A DNA stretch of 64,000 nucleotides from Rosa chinensis (lineage: Eukaryota > Streptophyta > Magnoliopsida > Rosales > Rosaceae). Made by a program: the position numbers and the translations under genes. The stretch lies in the NCBI RefSeq assembly GCF_002994745.2, contig NC_037090.1:20076001-20140000 (forward strand). Reading direction: 5' to 3'. Under the pieces are notes generated by a model. It saw only the letters and a program-made list of their open reading frames with translations, was not told the DNA's origin and did no database searches. This document shows, piece after piece, positions 46,531 through 59,029 of the stretch (positions are counted from its first letter, which is position 1; the number at the start of each line of letters is the position of its first letter).

Positions 46531-48960
46531 CCACAGCCAAATAGCCTGCCCCAAATTCCATATTTTCTTTTCAAGAGCACCAATTCAAATAACACAAAAG
46601 CGGTGCAAAGAAACTAAAAGAAATTAACGAAGGATTCACCTTCGGAATCAAGGCTCTGGAACTTTCGACAATTTATGACACTGCAGCACGTTGTCCTTGT
46701 TCTGTACCTGCATACAAAAGGGGTATTGTCAAGGTCCTAAAGTTGCAATGGGGTGCAGTGTGTCTTCTCGTTCACAAAGAACCAAGAACATTGTTCGACA
46801 AAACAATTCCAGAAGCTAACAAGCTCTGGTTTGAAGAATATGCAATATGGCACAAAGCAAAAAGAAAAGAAAGAAGAATGAATGTGATGGTGGCATTGCA
46901 GGCCATGTGGGAAAGTTTAATTAAGCTATGCATAAAACAAAAAGCTTAATTAACAATTGCACAAAACAACAAAGTTAAAAGCTTGATGAGGTGCCGCCAT
47001 AGAAAAGCAAAAAAGAAGAAAAGCTTGGCGGTGGTTTTCTAATCAAGTTTGAAGATTAAATGAAAGCTTGGCAGTGGTGTGCTCCCTAATCAAGATTGAA
47101 AGTTCAATTAAGGGTATAAGAAAAAATGGAAAGGTGGAGTGCAGTAATACCAAAATCTTTGAAATAATTATCAAAAGCTTTGAATTCATGCAAGAATCTT
47201 TTGGCGGTGGCTCCAGATTTCATGTTCACAATTAAATGAAATCAATGTGAACAAGACAATTGCAGAAATTGACAAAAGCACAAAGCAAAAAAGAGAAGAA
47301 AGTGAATGTTCTGATAACAAAACTTACTCTCAATGTCCGCAATAATCTATGTGTCCTCCTTGTGACACCTGCAAAATAAGCAATAAGGAAGTTAATTTTT
47401 TTCTCCTTCAACTTGAGGCCTGCAAAAAGCTAAATCTATTCTCCATGATGAAGGAGCACTATTGAAGCCATGAAAGAGGAGGCCAAGAAGGTGAAGCTTG
47501 GTGATCTAATTGCGCCTACAAGCAAAGAAAACAAAACAAACAAAAGTTTAATTAAATCATGGTCCCATAATCAATGAAAGAAAGAAGCAAAAGTAAAAAA
47601 GACAAAGCTTACGAAGACTACCTTCACCAAAATCTGGCAAGGAAATTGCTGAAGACTGTCTTTGGCCTTTCATGGTGCTGCTCTACAAATGAAACAATGA
47701 GAAACAACGATCCCCACACCGTGATTCCATCGCATGTTTTGGATGATGGTGCTCTAAATTACTACTTTGAGATGGCACCGCTTCGGCCTACAAATGGGTT
47801 GCTGTCCTAAGGAAACACCAATGACAAATTAAGAGGTCTCTCGCCAAGAATAAAGACACAACCCCATCTCCCATTTACTTTGTGGAAGCTCCTGCGTACC
47901 CATCTCCAGGTCCATCTCTGATTCAATTTCAGTCTTCAAGTCCACCTTCATTCCGTTCTGCTTCTGGATTTTGTCCAAGACAGTAGAAGAAATAAACGGA
48001 AGTGAAAAGAAAAAGAAGAACAAAGAAGTGGAAGAAAAAATAGAAGTGGAACAGAGAAAATAGTAGCTGGGCCTATGTATCACTTTGAGACTTTGAAAAG
48101 GCCTTAATGGATGTAGACCAAGCAACATAACTCGCAAGCAAAGCCCGTCTTAAGTTTGGGCCCACTTGAAGAGTTCGGCAAGGCTCAACACAATGGGTGT
48201 CCAAGTTTAAAAAACACCCGAACATCGGTTTCGTGGAAATATGCTTCGAAACCCAAAATGAAAATCCTTTTGTTACAAAACCAAGAAAGCTCAAAGCCAC
48301 AAAAAGTGCGAACTACAATGGTTTGATCCCTTTAATTTACGGGGTATATAGGCAATCTAGCGACCCACTAGATGCAAACACAAATTCAAATCGAATTCTT
48401 GATTCCACCAGTCAAATTCAGCCGATCCGAATCCCTGACTCCACTAGTCAAATTCACCCAAACACCAGAAAAATCAAATCATTCCCAAATTACCCAAAAG
48501 CAAATTCAACGGATTTAAACCTTGACAAATTACCCAAACAAAAATCTAAAAATAAATGTGTCATCTACCCATTTAAATCCCAAATGCTCGAACTACATGT
48601 GGTTTGATGCCGCAAGGGTATGTAGGTAATCTGGAATCAAATAATCTAGATGCAACCGCATCCTAAACACTATTCCTATTCCAAAAATCCAAGCCTTCCA
48701 ATGGGTCATTCACTCATCGGAACTCTTGAACTACGAGTGGCTTGATCCCCTCCCGGGTACGTAGGCAACCAATTCCAAAATTTTGGGTGCAACCGCAAAA
48801 ACAAACAACCACACACTGATTTCTTTATAAATGGAATCAAAGGGTGTTTCCCTTGTAACAAGGGATTGTAATGTTAACATTTTGTCTTGAATGGGTCGAA
48901 CCAGAAATAATTAAAACTCTATTCTGTTATGAATACGAGTGAAATTACGTTGGATGACAT
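46531..48960. repeat. Decayed repeat with Tat/Ogre-like LTR motifs
   Basis: No host gene is supported. Frames at 46743-46949, 47574-47810, 47829-48300 and 48197-48607 have no recognisable domain. Three diverged copies of a block, ACTAC(A/G)-(G)TGG(T/C)TTGATCCC followed by GGGTA(C/T)GTAGGCAA and GGTGCAACCGC or GATGCAAAC, occur near 48312-48375, 48590-48660 and 48728-48800. Such blocks are typical of LTRs of plant Tat/Ogre-lineage gypsy elements. 46640-47800 is built of short AAGCTTGG(C/A)GGTGG and CTGCAAA-containing repeats. Element limits were not found. Confidence 0.45.
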
Positions 48961-49215
48961 TTTACAATTTGTGCAATTTTTAACTCAACACTAAACAACT
49001 CAAATTATCTAAAATATCCTTAAACGAAAAAATCATGAAATACACTATTATTTAACTACATTAAGGCTACTATTTAATTTGATTAATATATATATATAAT
49101 TGACCATATTAATTACTTGTGTTAGTTATTGGGAAATCCATAAGGATTCATTATTGTTCCCTTCAAATAGATCCTAGAAATAGATTTTGTATCATTTGAG
49201 TTCTCATCCACCAAA
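48961..49215. other. AT-rich intergenic stretch
   Basis: No gene or repeat structure is recognised. Confidence 0.4.
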
Positions 49216-49218
49216 CAA

Positions 49219-50954
49219 CACTAGTACAAAAATTGAATCAGACGACACCTCTCAGATGACACATTATAGTTTTTTGCCGTCTGATTGATTTTTGTTTTTG
49301 TCGTCGTTTTTGTAAAAACCGTCATCTGATATGAAATTATGAATCAGTTCAGACGATGTTTCAGGATAGAACCATATGACCCAAAAAAAATAGAGCGGCA
49401 ACTTTCCCACCATGTATGTGGTGCCAAATCCCATCTCAAAGTCCAAAATTTTGCCTAACAGGTATTAATCATACAATGAGATACAATAAAACTGTGGTTT
49501 GATTAATACGTTTGATAGAAAGGAGAGACATTTCCCACCACTATTTTTCTCCAGCTCCCCAAAGAGGGAAGCCAAATTAATATGAGACAAACCCCAAATT
49601 TAAAAGGGCTGTATTTAGACAACATTTTTATCTAGTTCAATTGTCTTTGTACATATATGCAAACTAAATATATTGTCCTTTTTTTTTTGTTTTTTTTCCT
49701 TTGCAGGGAGAGTTTTATAATTATTCAAGGTGTGGTAACACATTCAATTGCAACCATCCTGTTGTGCGACAGTTCATAGTAGATTGCTTGAGGTAGACAT
49801 GGCCCAAACTTCCAATCTAAATTTTTTTCCGAGAATCCTATCTCTAGAGTACATGCTATAGTGACTTTGATATTGACAGAGATTTCTATATATAGTTCTC
49901 TGCTCTCTAATAATATATATAACATATATATGTATTTTATATATATATATATATATAGTATAACATAGGTGTTTGTATATGCTTAGGACCAGAATAGTAT
50001 AAATTTCTTTTATACTTGGAAGAAATTTGGTTTATTGCTGCTTCATGTTTCATATAGCATCAGTTTTGTATTACCTTAGACAGAGGACTAATGATTACTA
50101 TTGGTTGAGGTTTAATGCCTTATTGTTATCTACTTGCATATTCTGTTGACTATATGTGCAATTTCTTATCTATCTTGCATACTGGATATTAGCTTATTAA
50201 GCTAACTTTGGTTTTTCTGTGTTGATATTACAGATTCTCATAGCACAACGAGCAAGCTAAATGAAAGCAAGTGCAAAAAGGTCCTACAAAAAGAGAGCAA
50301 AAAGCTCCTATAGAATTAGTGCTTGGAAGCTTCCAAAGCTAGACTCCAATGAGGCCATGAGAGCAGCAAAGCTTGCAAAGCTACTCTTTTATGTAAATTT
50401 CTAGATGTATATTGCTAGGAGAGTACTATTAGATGTACTTCTTTTGTGGATAAAAGATTACCTTTGCACAATCCATTTTGGTGCATGATGTGGATTATAA
50501 CAATTTCTTCTATATATTGATTAGTTACTGTTAATTTGGTCATTTTTGATTCCGCTTCCAGCATATATAATGCATTGAATCATTCTTTTACTACAATAAT
50601 AATCACACAAAACTGTCATATGTACACAACATTTACAATAGCCTCAAAATTCAAGTTGTCGTCTGAATGCAAAAAAGATCACGGACGCTATGAAAAAACT
50701 GTTGTGTGAATAACAGTAACATAACGGTTATAAAAAAAATGACTTTTGAATCACAATCACACAACGGGTTTTTAAGTTGCCTGTTGTCTGAGTAACGTTC
50801 ACACAATAGTTAATGCAGTCGACATGGATACCGAGTTCTTCAGACGACGGTTCTCTAAATCATGTTTCATCATACGGCAGCGAGATATACAACAGTCAGC
50901 TCCGTATCAGACGACAGTTTTTAGCCGTCGTCTGATTCAATTTTTGTACTAGTG
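49219..50954. mobile_element. Small non-autonomous CACTA element
   Basis: 1,736 bp with ends CACTAGTACAAAAATTGAAT (49219) and the exact inverted counterpart ending TACTAGTG (50954). The TIR then continues TCAGACGAC. Subterminal CAGACGAC/GTCGTCTG repeats are dense at both ends (49240-49360 and 50790-50935). Flanking triplets CAA (49216-49218) and GGA (50955-50957) do not match, so the TSD is lost. No transposase is present. 50225-50400 contains a purine-rich stretch of unknown origin. Confidence 0.85.
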
Positions 50955-50957
50955 GGA

Positions 50958-51413
50958 GAAGACACTATTTCAATTTATGAATAAAAAACACAAGGTGAAT
51001 AACAAAGGAGGGGATCTAATTAAATCCCCTTCAAGTAACAAGTATAAACAAATGAGTTAACGAAACCCAAACTAAGGAAAGCTCAAAACATAATTAACAT
51101 AATGCGACAAGATATAAAGGGGAGGCACATTCCACCATACTTGTTTTTATAAAGATGTTCCATGATCAGTTAAAGCATCTATTACCTTATATTCCCTTCT
51201 TTAATATATGACTTAAAGTTCATTTGCAAGATTTTGTATGAGCAATTTAAGCAACAAATTCGAAGTTGGACACAAGCAAAGGAGAACTAATATAATCAAG
51301 TATAATAGAAAAATCAATAACCAAATGTGTTTCCAATCGTGAGCCTACGCAAGCTCTATAGTTGTGATGATAGCAATTACTTCCGCTGCAATAGAACTAG
51401 AAATATCAAGATT
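50958..51413. other. AT-rich intergenic stretch
   Basis: No gene is recognised. Confidence 0.4.
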
Positions 51414-52256
51414 AGAAGTGATATGTCCCAGATCTCAAGTTATCAGTTTATTGATCATTTAGACTGAAAACGACAACAATTTTTACTTTTACCTTTGTTT
51501 CAGACTTTTTAGGAGTTTTAAAAGTTGATTTTTTGCTTGGCTCTGTTTTTGAGAAAAGTTTTTTCATGGAAGTTGTAAAGGACTTTCGTACGAAAATTTT
51601 GTAATTTTTTGGGCTCATGTAGATATAAGTGGATGTTCTCAAAGAGAAGACTTGCCATTTTGTGAGATTTCCATTTCTGAAAATCAGAGACAGAGAAAGA
51701 GACAGAGACAGAGAAAGCAGACTGGAGAAACTTCCCTGCCTCGTCGGCGGAGTTTCTAGCCACCTCTGGCTATGAACCGGTCCCATTTGAACTTCCTCTT
51801 CCTCCCTGTGGTGGAGGCGTACTGCGATTGTGGCGGTACAATTCGCAGCAAGCCAAGAACTACGATAGGCCCATTTTTTATTTTCCGGCAAATTACCTAT
51901 TTTCTGACTGTGTTCGACCACACCACCGCCTGGGCTTTGAAGCCCCTTCCTTCATAGTCCTAACCAACTAAATCTCTTGCAATTCAGTCCAAGCCAATCA
52001 AATCGAAGATTTGAGCAATTTTGAGGATTTTGAGTTCGAGGTAAATTCTGCCCTATACATTTAAAATTGATCAATGTCATAATTGAGAAAGTTTTTGAGG
52101 ATGATGAGTGAATCATATTGATATAATTTGGTGACCCAATTCAGGGTTCAAACCGGTTGCTTGTGTGTGGCGGAGTGTGGGGGCGCGTCAAGCCGTTTCT
52201 TACGGCCTGCTTTGGTCTGTTGGGTTGAGCTTCTTGTTAAGGACTTGTAGATATGA

Positions 52257-54806
52257 TGTGATGACCTAGATTTTCGTTATTTAATTCTTGCAATTAATAA
52301 TGGACCAATTATATGAATTATTGTTGTTATGCCTTGTTCGTATGTTATTCGTGATTTGGAATTATTTTCGGATAAATAATTATTCGAAACACATAGTTTT
52401 AGGGGGGCACGAAGGTTGACCTTTTATTTGTTAGCTTTCTCTAAAAATTTCCTTCATGAAAGTTGTAGAGCGCGTCGATACGAGTTCGTGGACATGTGAA
52501 ACACGTAAGTAGGAAATCGTATGAGAAAGTTATGGTCAACGGAAGTTATTTCTATTTTCATAAATTTTTGTATAAATTGGGAAATTTTTGGAAATAGTTC
52601 ACACTTTCCGAAAATTTCCATTTTGGTACTGTTCCAGAAATTTCCAGATGCTCCATTCTCTCTCTTCGAAACCCTTGACCTGACCCATACTCATTTTCTT
52701 AACCTGGCTGAAACTCACTCCTCCGGCAACGGCAGACGACGGCACCGACCCAAACCGCTTCCTCTCCTCCTTCTGATCCTCCCTACGGTGGACTCTTACG
52801 CCGATTCTCACCAAGGCAGAGCAGCGAAGTGGTGAAGCTTGGTTGCGGTGGACGCGATCAGAACTTACTCCTCCTCCGACGGCTGGGCGCGAAGTCGGTC
52901 TTGTTTTGCTCGTGGAAGTCTCCTCTTTCGATCCTTGGTAGTGGGTTTGATCGATTTTCGGTATGGAGCTGCAACTCACTGTGAACTGTGTATTTCGGCT
53001 TGCGGCAGCGATCTAGGCCGAATTAGCTCAAGTCCCAGGTATTAGAGTTGATCCTCATTGTTTAAAATCCATTTTTGACAGTTGTTGGTTTTGAGTTTGG
53101 CACAGCGGCGGGTGCGATGCACGTGCAGCACCCTGTGGCGGCACGTCCGGCCTCCTTTGGGGGGGGGGGGGGGGGGGGAGGGGTACGCAGTTGTTTGTCA
53201 TGTTATCATCTACTCGTCGATACAAGAGTTTTGATATATGATTTGTAGCATTTGGAGATCGTTTGATTATGTTAGGGTTTTTCCGTAATTTTGACTATCT
53301 CGATTTTTGATCTATGAAGATCCGACAATTGGATCGACTTATTGTTTTGATATATCAATCCTAGAAGTGTTCTGAAGATTTTGGATGATCTCGGATGAGG
53401 TCTCGCTTCAATTGGCGTTACTTTTGGGTTTTAGTTTAAATAAGTGATTCAAACTTTAATCGCTTTGTGATTTGTGTACTAAATTGAAACCGTACTTTCT
53501 TTAGGTGCATGACAGAGTGCATTCTGTAAGTTATCTAGTTGTGTGTAGACATAGCAGAAATTTCGAGGTGAGTAATCTCACAATGTTCATTTACGAACAG
53601 ATTTTCCCTATCGTTTTGGGAGTTTTTTATTTAACTGCAAACTATAGTTGGCATTATTGGCATTTGTGAGTGAATGACTACCTATATATATATATATATA
53701 TATTTTTTTTTTTTTTCGTGAAATATATATGTGTTAGTGGATTTGTTGTAATGAAACAATATTTTTTGGTGTGTTCATTATATTGTTTTGGGATGCGGCT
53801 TTTCAAGAAACAATATATTGTGGGAAGTGTTAGTTTCTATTGTTTTGAAAACTGTTGAGATTTGGGGAACATTTTAGGTCTTGGGCGACTTATTTAAATG
53901 TTGGTCTTTGTACCGGGAGTCATTGATGGGGTTCAATTACAGGGAATCTTTTATTTTAGATTTGGTAACATTTGGGTCCAGTGCTACTCATTTAATATTT
54001 TGGTATTTATATCGAGGATCCAAAGACTTGAGGGTAGAGGATCAGGAGTCACGAATGTGACCAAGGCATGTTATCGAGAACCAAGCCTGTGGCCGGGTTA
54101 TTGGTTACGATCAGTTAGAGCTCTAGTTAGTCTTCTAGGTTTAATTGTATCTTATGGGGAGTAATAGTTGAGGTTACTTGGGACTCATAAGTACAGGTTT
54201 GAAAGAGAGTCTCGAGAGTATTCTTTCTTTTATTATCCATGGAGAACTTTGGGTTTCATGTTTAGTTTGTTGAGTAAATAATATGATTTTTGTCACGGAG
54301 TGACATATGCATCTCCTTCGAGGAAATGAACCAATGCGTGGGTCGTGATTGGTGTGAGTTGTTGGTTTTTTGTATTTGGATACCTCATACAAGCTTTCAT
54401 ACACTCACCGGGTTTGTTATGTGGCAACCCGGTGCACTTTTCAATGGTGTAGGGGTTAATCTTGCAGGTCAGGATAATCATGGCTGAAGCTGAGATTGTG
54501 TATTTGCAGCTTTATGGTAGGAAGTCAATTTTGTGACTTTATCGTTGATAAGACTCCTGTTATGTAGTAAGCTCCAAGGAGCATTTACGTTTTATTTTGT
54601 TGTGGTAACTTAATTTGTAAACTTATGTAATATATGACTCTATGGAGCGGGTCTATATTGACATAGTGGGTTCAGGGCATCAGTATGTAATTGGTCTAAA
54701 AGGAAAAAGTTTTTCAGGTATTTTGTATTGATGGCTGAACCATCACGCATGTATAATTCTGAGATTATATTGATTTTTAGTTATTTTTAAAAATCAAGGC
54801 GTGACA
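52257..54806 (+). mobile_element. Solo LTR, copy 3 of the long-LTR family
   Basis: A 2,550-bp unit beginning TGTGATGACC and ending AAGGCGTGACA, flanked by the TSD TATGA (52252-52256 and 54807-54811). TATAAATT lies at 52571, 314 bases from the start, followed by a GC-rich leader (52680-52990) as in copies 1 and 2. The blocks CTTCATGAAAGTTGTAGAGC (about 52453) and GAGGTGAGTAATCTCACAAT (about 53567) are conserved. It contains a long G tract (about 53158-53183) and a (TA)n-T run (about 53682-53715). It lacks the large minisatellites of copies 1 and 2. No coding region is present. Confidence 0.92.
53158..53184 (+). repeat. Poly-G tract
   Basis: About 21 consecutive G followed by AGGGG, inside the solo LTR after the conserved GGCGGCACGTCCGGCC block. 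It is potentially G-quadruplex forming. Confidence 0.85.
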
Positions 54807-56477
54807 TATGAGTTTGGTGGAAATTGGAGGAAGTTTGGTATTGATTGGGAATTTATGAAGTTTTTGAATTTTCAGGTTGTGATTCGAGAAGATATGACGT
54901 TGGATCGTCTTCAATTCTCATTAAGATGATAGAAAAATTAAATTGGCGAAAGAAGTTTGGGTTGATTCTGATGTGATTTCAGATATTCGACGAATTATTT
55001 GTGCAAGGGGTTTTCGGGTTTTGTTTTAAAATCGTATTTATTTGGGAATCGTCGTTTACGAGTTATAATTGTGTATATGGCTACGTACCGAAATACTGCT
55101 CGACGAAGAAACTCGTATGCGTGACCGCCTAAATCGTACTGCAAGTAGAATTTGATTTTAATTTATGCATGCATTTATATTCTTTCGAATTAGCGATTTA
55201 TTTAATTATCATATCATTCATTGAGCTTATGATGTGCTTTGGAATACGGATTTGAGTTTGGATTATGATTTTAGTTTCGGATTTTATTTTGGTTTATTAT
55301 TTGGATTTATGATTTATGTTAGACGAATTATTTTTCAAGGTGGTTTCTGGAATTAAATATTATATTTTTATTTTCGATTTTGAAATTTTTGAAAGATTTT
55401 TGAAAATGGGATTTTCAATGGATTTATATTTCTCAATTATTTATCAGCTTTCAGTTTTGGGATTGGGAATGCTTTAGCGATGATTTCAGCTTTGGGTTAT
55501 TGTTTATGATTTACAATTTATAATTTAATCTCGCTTATTTGTTATAGATTCGAGAATATTTTGGCATGTGGGACATGTCATTGAATTTAATTGATTTATT
55601 CTTGAGATTTTTCGAGTACGTTTGGGAGCCATACTTGTGCTTTTATTTGCGAGATTTGAGGAAGCTTTATGGATTTCAGCTTTCGGTTTTGGCAATGTTT
55701 TCTTTCACCCTACTTGGGTTGCTTTATGTAGGCTCCTCCTCACATGGGTTACATTTGAGTGTTTTGTATAGGCGTCATCCTCACTTACTTTGTGTTTGTG
55801 AGTTGCAGTTGAGCATAGAGCCTGGGAGGCTCCTTTGTTGTATGGTGACATACATCTTCCCCAAACATTATGTTTTTATATTTAACAAAGAGGGCTGGTT
55901 GTTTTACGAGATTTCTGATTTAAAAGAAAATATTTTCTAAATGTTGCATGCATCGCAGTTTTTAAGTTTAATTACGTGGGAAAGAATTAAAGTATTTCAT
56001 TTAAATTATCTTGATTATTTATTTTTGTCCACTCACACTAACGTATTTTTCAATACTTTCTTCTATGCCCTTCGGTTTCAAATGCCCAGTTTGTAGGCTA
56101 GATTAGTTGAGGTCGGGTGTACTAGAAGTTGAGGCATAGTTGTTACTGCTTCCGCATTGTAGGATTTATCGGTCCTTTACCTTTTTACTTTATTTTCTTG
56201 TATACCTTATGTATTAAATTGCTCTAATACCCTGTGGGCTAAATATTCTTAAGTTGAGACTTGCGTTGTGTTGTGGAGTTTGATGTGAATTGGGGAGTAC
56301 GGTGCCTCCAGGAGAATAAGGTTGTTTGTTAGAAGTGTAAATGTGTCTTCTACAGGTTTTGGCTAGTCCATTTTAGAGGTGACTCTGTTGAATTTTCAGT
56401 AGAGTTATTTCTAAAGTGGGCCCCGCAGGGCCACCTCAGATTTCAAGGTGAAATTCGGGGCAGGTCATGTCAAGAAG

Positions 56478-56853
56478 TAAAAGCACCAAGAAACTTAAAT
56501 TTATAATTACGAAAAATGTCATTGAATCCTCAAATACCCTCCTCCTATTTCTGAGCACCGTAAAAATTAATCTTGATCAATCTATAACAGGGGGACGACA
56601 AGTAACACGTCGCAATCAACAACAGGCACCAAAACTCTTCTAGATATGAAGATCGTATTATGCATATGACTTGTTGCTAGTTAACCCAACTGCTTGGATA
56701 TATATGCCCTAATATTAGGCGACAAAGAGCAATGATTGAAAGTGCCCCGCTCTCAAATCTGATTTAGTTCTGGCAAGTCATAGCGTCAAACAGAAGTGAA
56801 GCACACTAAATATACATGTAATCTCAACTGTAATATTATCAGTTTGAAAAGAA

Positions 56854-56890
<37 letters not shown>

Positions 56891-58047
56891 CTATTATTAA
56901 GATAAGAGAGTTTGTATAGCATTATAATATAGCTCTTTGTCTTTGAAGAGCTCCAAAAAACCTGGAGTGCCCTATGTCGAGGTTTTGAGAACTTCTGCTC
57001 GTCTGGTGGCTCTCGAGATAGGTGAGGGTTTGCCTCTCCGCTATTGGGCCGTTGTCGGATGGGTGTTGAACGCTATTTGCGTGGAGAGTTCAGAAGGAGA
57101 GGCTTCGGGTTCAAGGTGTTGGACGGGGCAGGGTGAGTTACTAGACGAAATCTCTAGATGTGATCACGTTGTGCAGGGATGGTGGCATCTAGCGTGGGCT
57201 CTACAGATCTGAGCGGCAGCGTGGTTTTGATGGATTGAGCGGTAGCGTAGTTCTAAGGAGCTGTGCGATGGTGAGAATCTGGATGATCCGGGCAGTGGCT
57301 TTTGTTTCAGGAGGGGTACGCAGCGAGGCCAAGTAGTGGGCATTGTATGCTGGGTCGGGCCCGCGTGGCAAGCTATAGCGGACTGGTGGTGGGAGCGGAC
57401 AGCGCTGCACGGGCATTTGCACAAGGGAGATGATGTTTGAGCCTGCTCCAAATCCTGGTGGGCCTTGTGGTTTTGGGCTTATCCTCTTTGGGCTACCCTA
57501 TTGTGCCTTTAATTGGGCTAGGGCTTTGGCCCTTGGCCCAACCCTATGTTTTTGACTTTTTGTCTAATTACAATAATTTCTTTGTATTAGGAACCTACAT
57601 CTCTAGCACCTCCGGCGAATTACCAATTAAGGATCCCCGCTACCTCTACATATTTGAATGTATAATGAGTATGTTTTTTTCTATGTACCACCGTGGGTAC
57701 TAACACTATCTTCTTGTCTATCTATAAATGGAAGCGAAAGATTATGTAACGACCTATTCTGGCTGGTGATGAATATATTATTTCGCCCTTGGGGCTTGAT
57801 TCAAAAAAAGATAAAACAGTTTATCAACCCAAATAGAATTATTTTTTTTTAACGAAAATATCCTTCAAATATTAAAAAAAAAAAAACCTCTGAACTGAAA
57901 TATTCGAGAATGACAAAAAGACCAATTTACAAAATAAAATAAAAGAAATTTAACCAAAAAAAAAAAAGGAGGAGTTGATTTCTCTACATTATGTGAAATA
58001 ACTGTTCACGTAATTATCCAGACCCATAGTGTGTTTGGCGTCTTGTA
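56478..58047. other. Intergenic stretch, no supportable gene
   Basis: 56865-56892 is an A run plus (TA)n microsatellite. 56935-57480 is GC-richer with short frames on both strands and no recognised domain. It may be a decayed retroelement end, since TGGGCTTGTGG-type text and an A-rich end near 57890 follow. Confidence 0.4.
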
Positions 58048-58054
58048 TATATTA

Positions 58055-58925
58055 GGCAAAATAGCCAAATTAACCCCCGACTTTCTCATAGATGTCGATT
58101 TATCTCCTGACATTTCAATTTTGATTATTCACTCCCTCACTTTTCTAACCGTTGCCTATTTACAACCTACCTTTAACTTATAGACTTTCCATCCAATGAC
58201 TCCGTTAACTTGGTTAGCACATAAGGGGCATTTTCATCTTTTAAACGACCACTTGTAGGTAAAGCTAATTTGATTCCATTAACTAGGTATTACTTTGTTT
58301 TTTTTTGTTTTTTTTTTCTTTTTCTACCTCTTAGATAAGAGATCTCTTTTACTAACTAGTATATGTCTTCATGGCTCATGCAAGACAATCTAATGATGGA
58401 TGAACATCCTTGAACGATCGATATGGCTACTAAATATAAATGCAATTTTTTTTGGGCCTATAATGTAACTGATCATGTTGGAAGTGTTGTTAGGCCGCTT
58501 GCGTATCAAATCAATATTATTTTTACTACCCAGTTTAAATACTCGATTATCAAATGATAATTGGAGGTACGGTTCGATAATGTCTGGTGGGCAACACAAC
58601 AAAAACTTCTTGTTAGGCACTGATGTTTTTCTTTTTTTTCTTTTTGTTTTGGTGAGGTTGTAAAACAGTGTATAAAGATGAAGACAAAGAGATGCTCAGA
58701 ACTATTGTTATAAACTCATCTTCGTCTTTTCAACTACACGTGACGAAAATACAATTCACGTGCTAACCAAGTTAACGGAGAAATTGGATGGAAAGTCTAA
58801 AAGTTAATAGTAATGTGTAAATCGGCAACAATTAGAATAGTGAGGGTGTAAATAATCAAAATTGAAATATCATGCGGTAAATCAGCAACCATAGAAAAGT
58901 CAAGGGGTAATTTGGCTATTTTACC
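58055..58925. mobile_element. Small TIR element (MULE/MITE-like)
   Basis: 871 bp. Ends are GGCAAAATAGCCAAATTA (58055) and, on the other strand, GGTAAAATAGCCAAATTA (from 58925). The inverted repeats extend about 180 bp with moderate divergence (for example TTTCAATTTTGATTATT and GCTAACCAAGTTAACGGAG on opposite strands). Flanking direct repeat TATATTA (58048-58054 and 58926-58932) is 7 bp, slightly shorter than usual for Mutator. It has no coding capacity. Confidence 0.8.
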
Positions 58926-59029
58926 TATATTAACCAAAGTTATTAGATGGATTTCACTTATTCATTTAATCCTAAATTCAAGTTGAAAATAATCTAATGC
59001 TTGGAAAGAAATCCAATTGGGACTACATG

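Larger units (their letters stand above)
51419..56472 (+). mobile_element. Solo LTR of a second family, interrupted
   Basis: It begins TGATATGTCCC and ends GGTCATGTCA, with a perfect TSD AGAAG (51414-51418 and 56473-56477). The outer unit is 51419-52256 plus 54807-56472, about 2.5 kb once the nested LTR is removed. Its 3' portion (about 56380-56472: TAGAGTTATTTCTAAAGTGG, CCCGCAGGGCCAC, GAAATTCGGGGCAGGTC) has the look of long gypsy LTRs. A CATGGAAGTTGTAAAGGAC block near 51565 parallels the block in the first family. There is no internal region. A (GAGACA)n-like microsatellite lies at 51680-51718. Frames at 51448-51957 are not recognised as genes. Confidence 0.85.
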
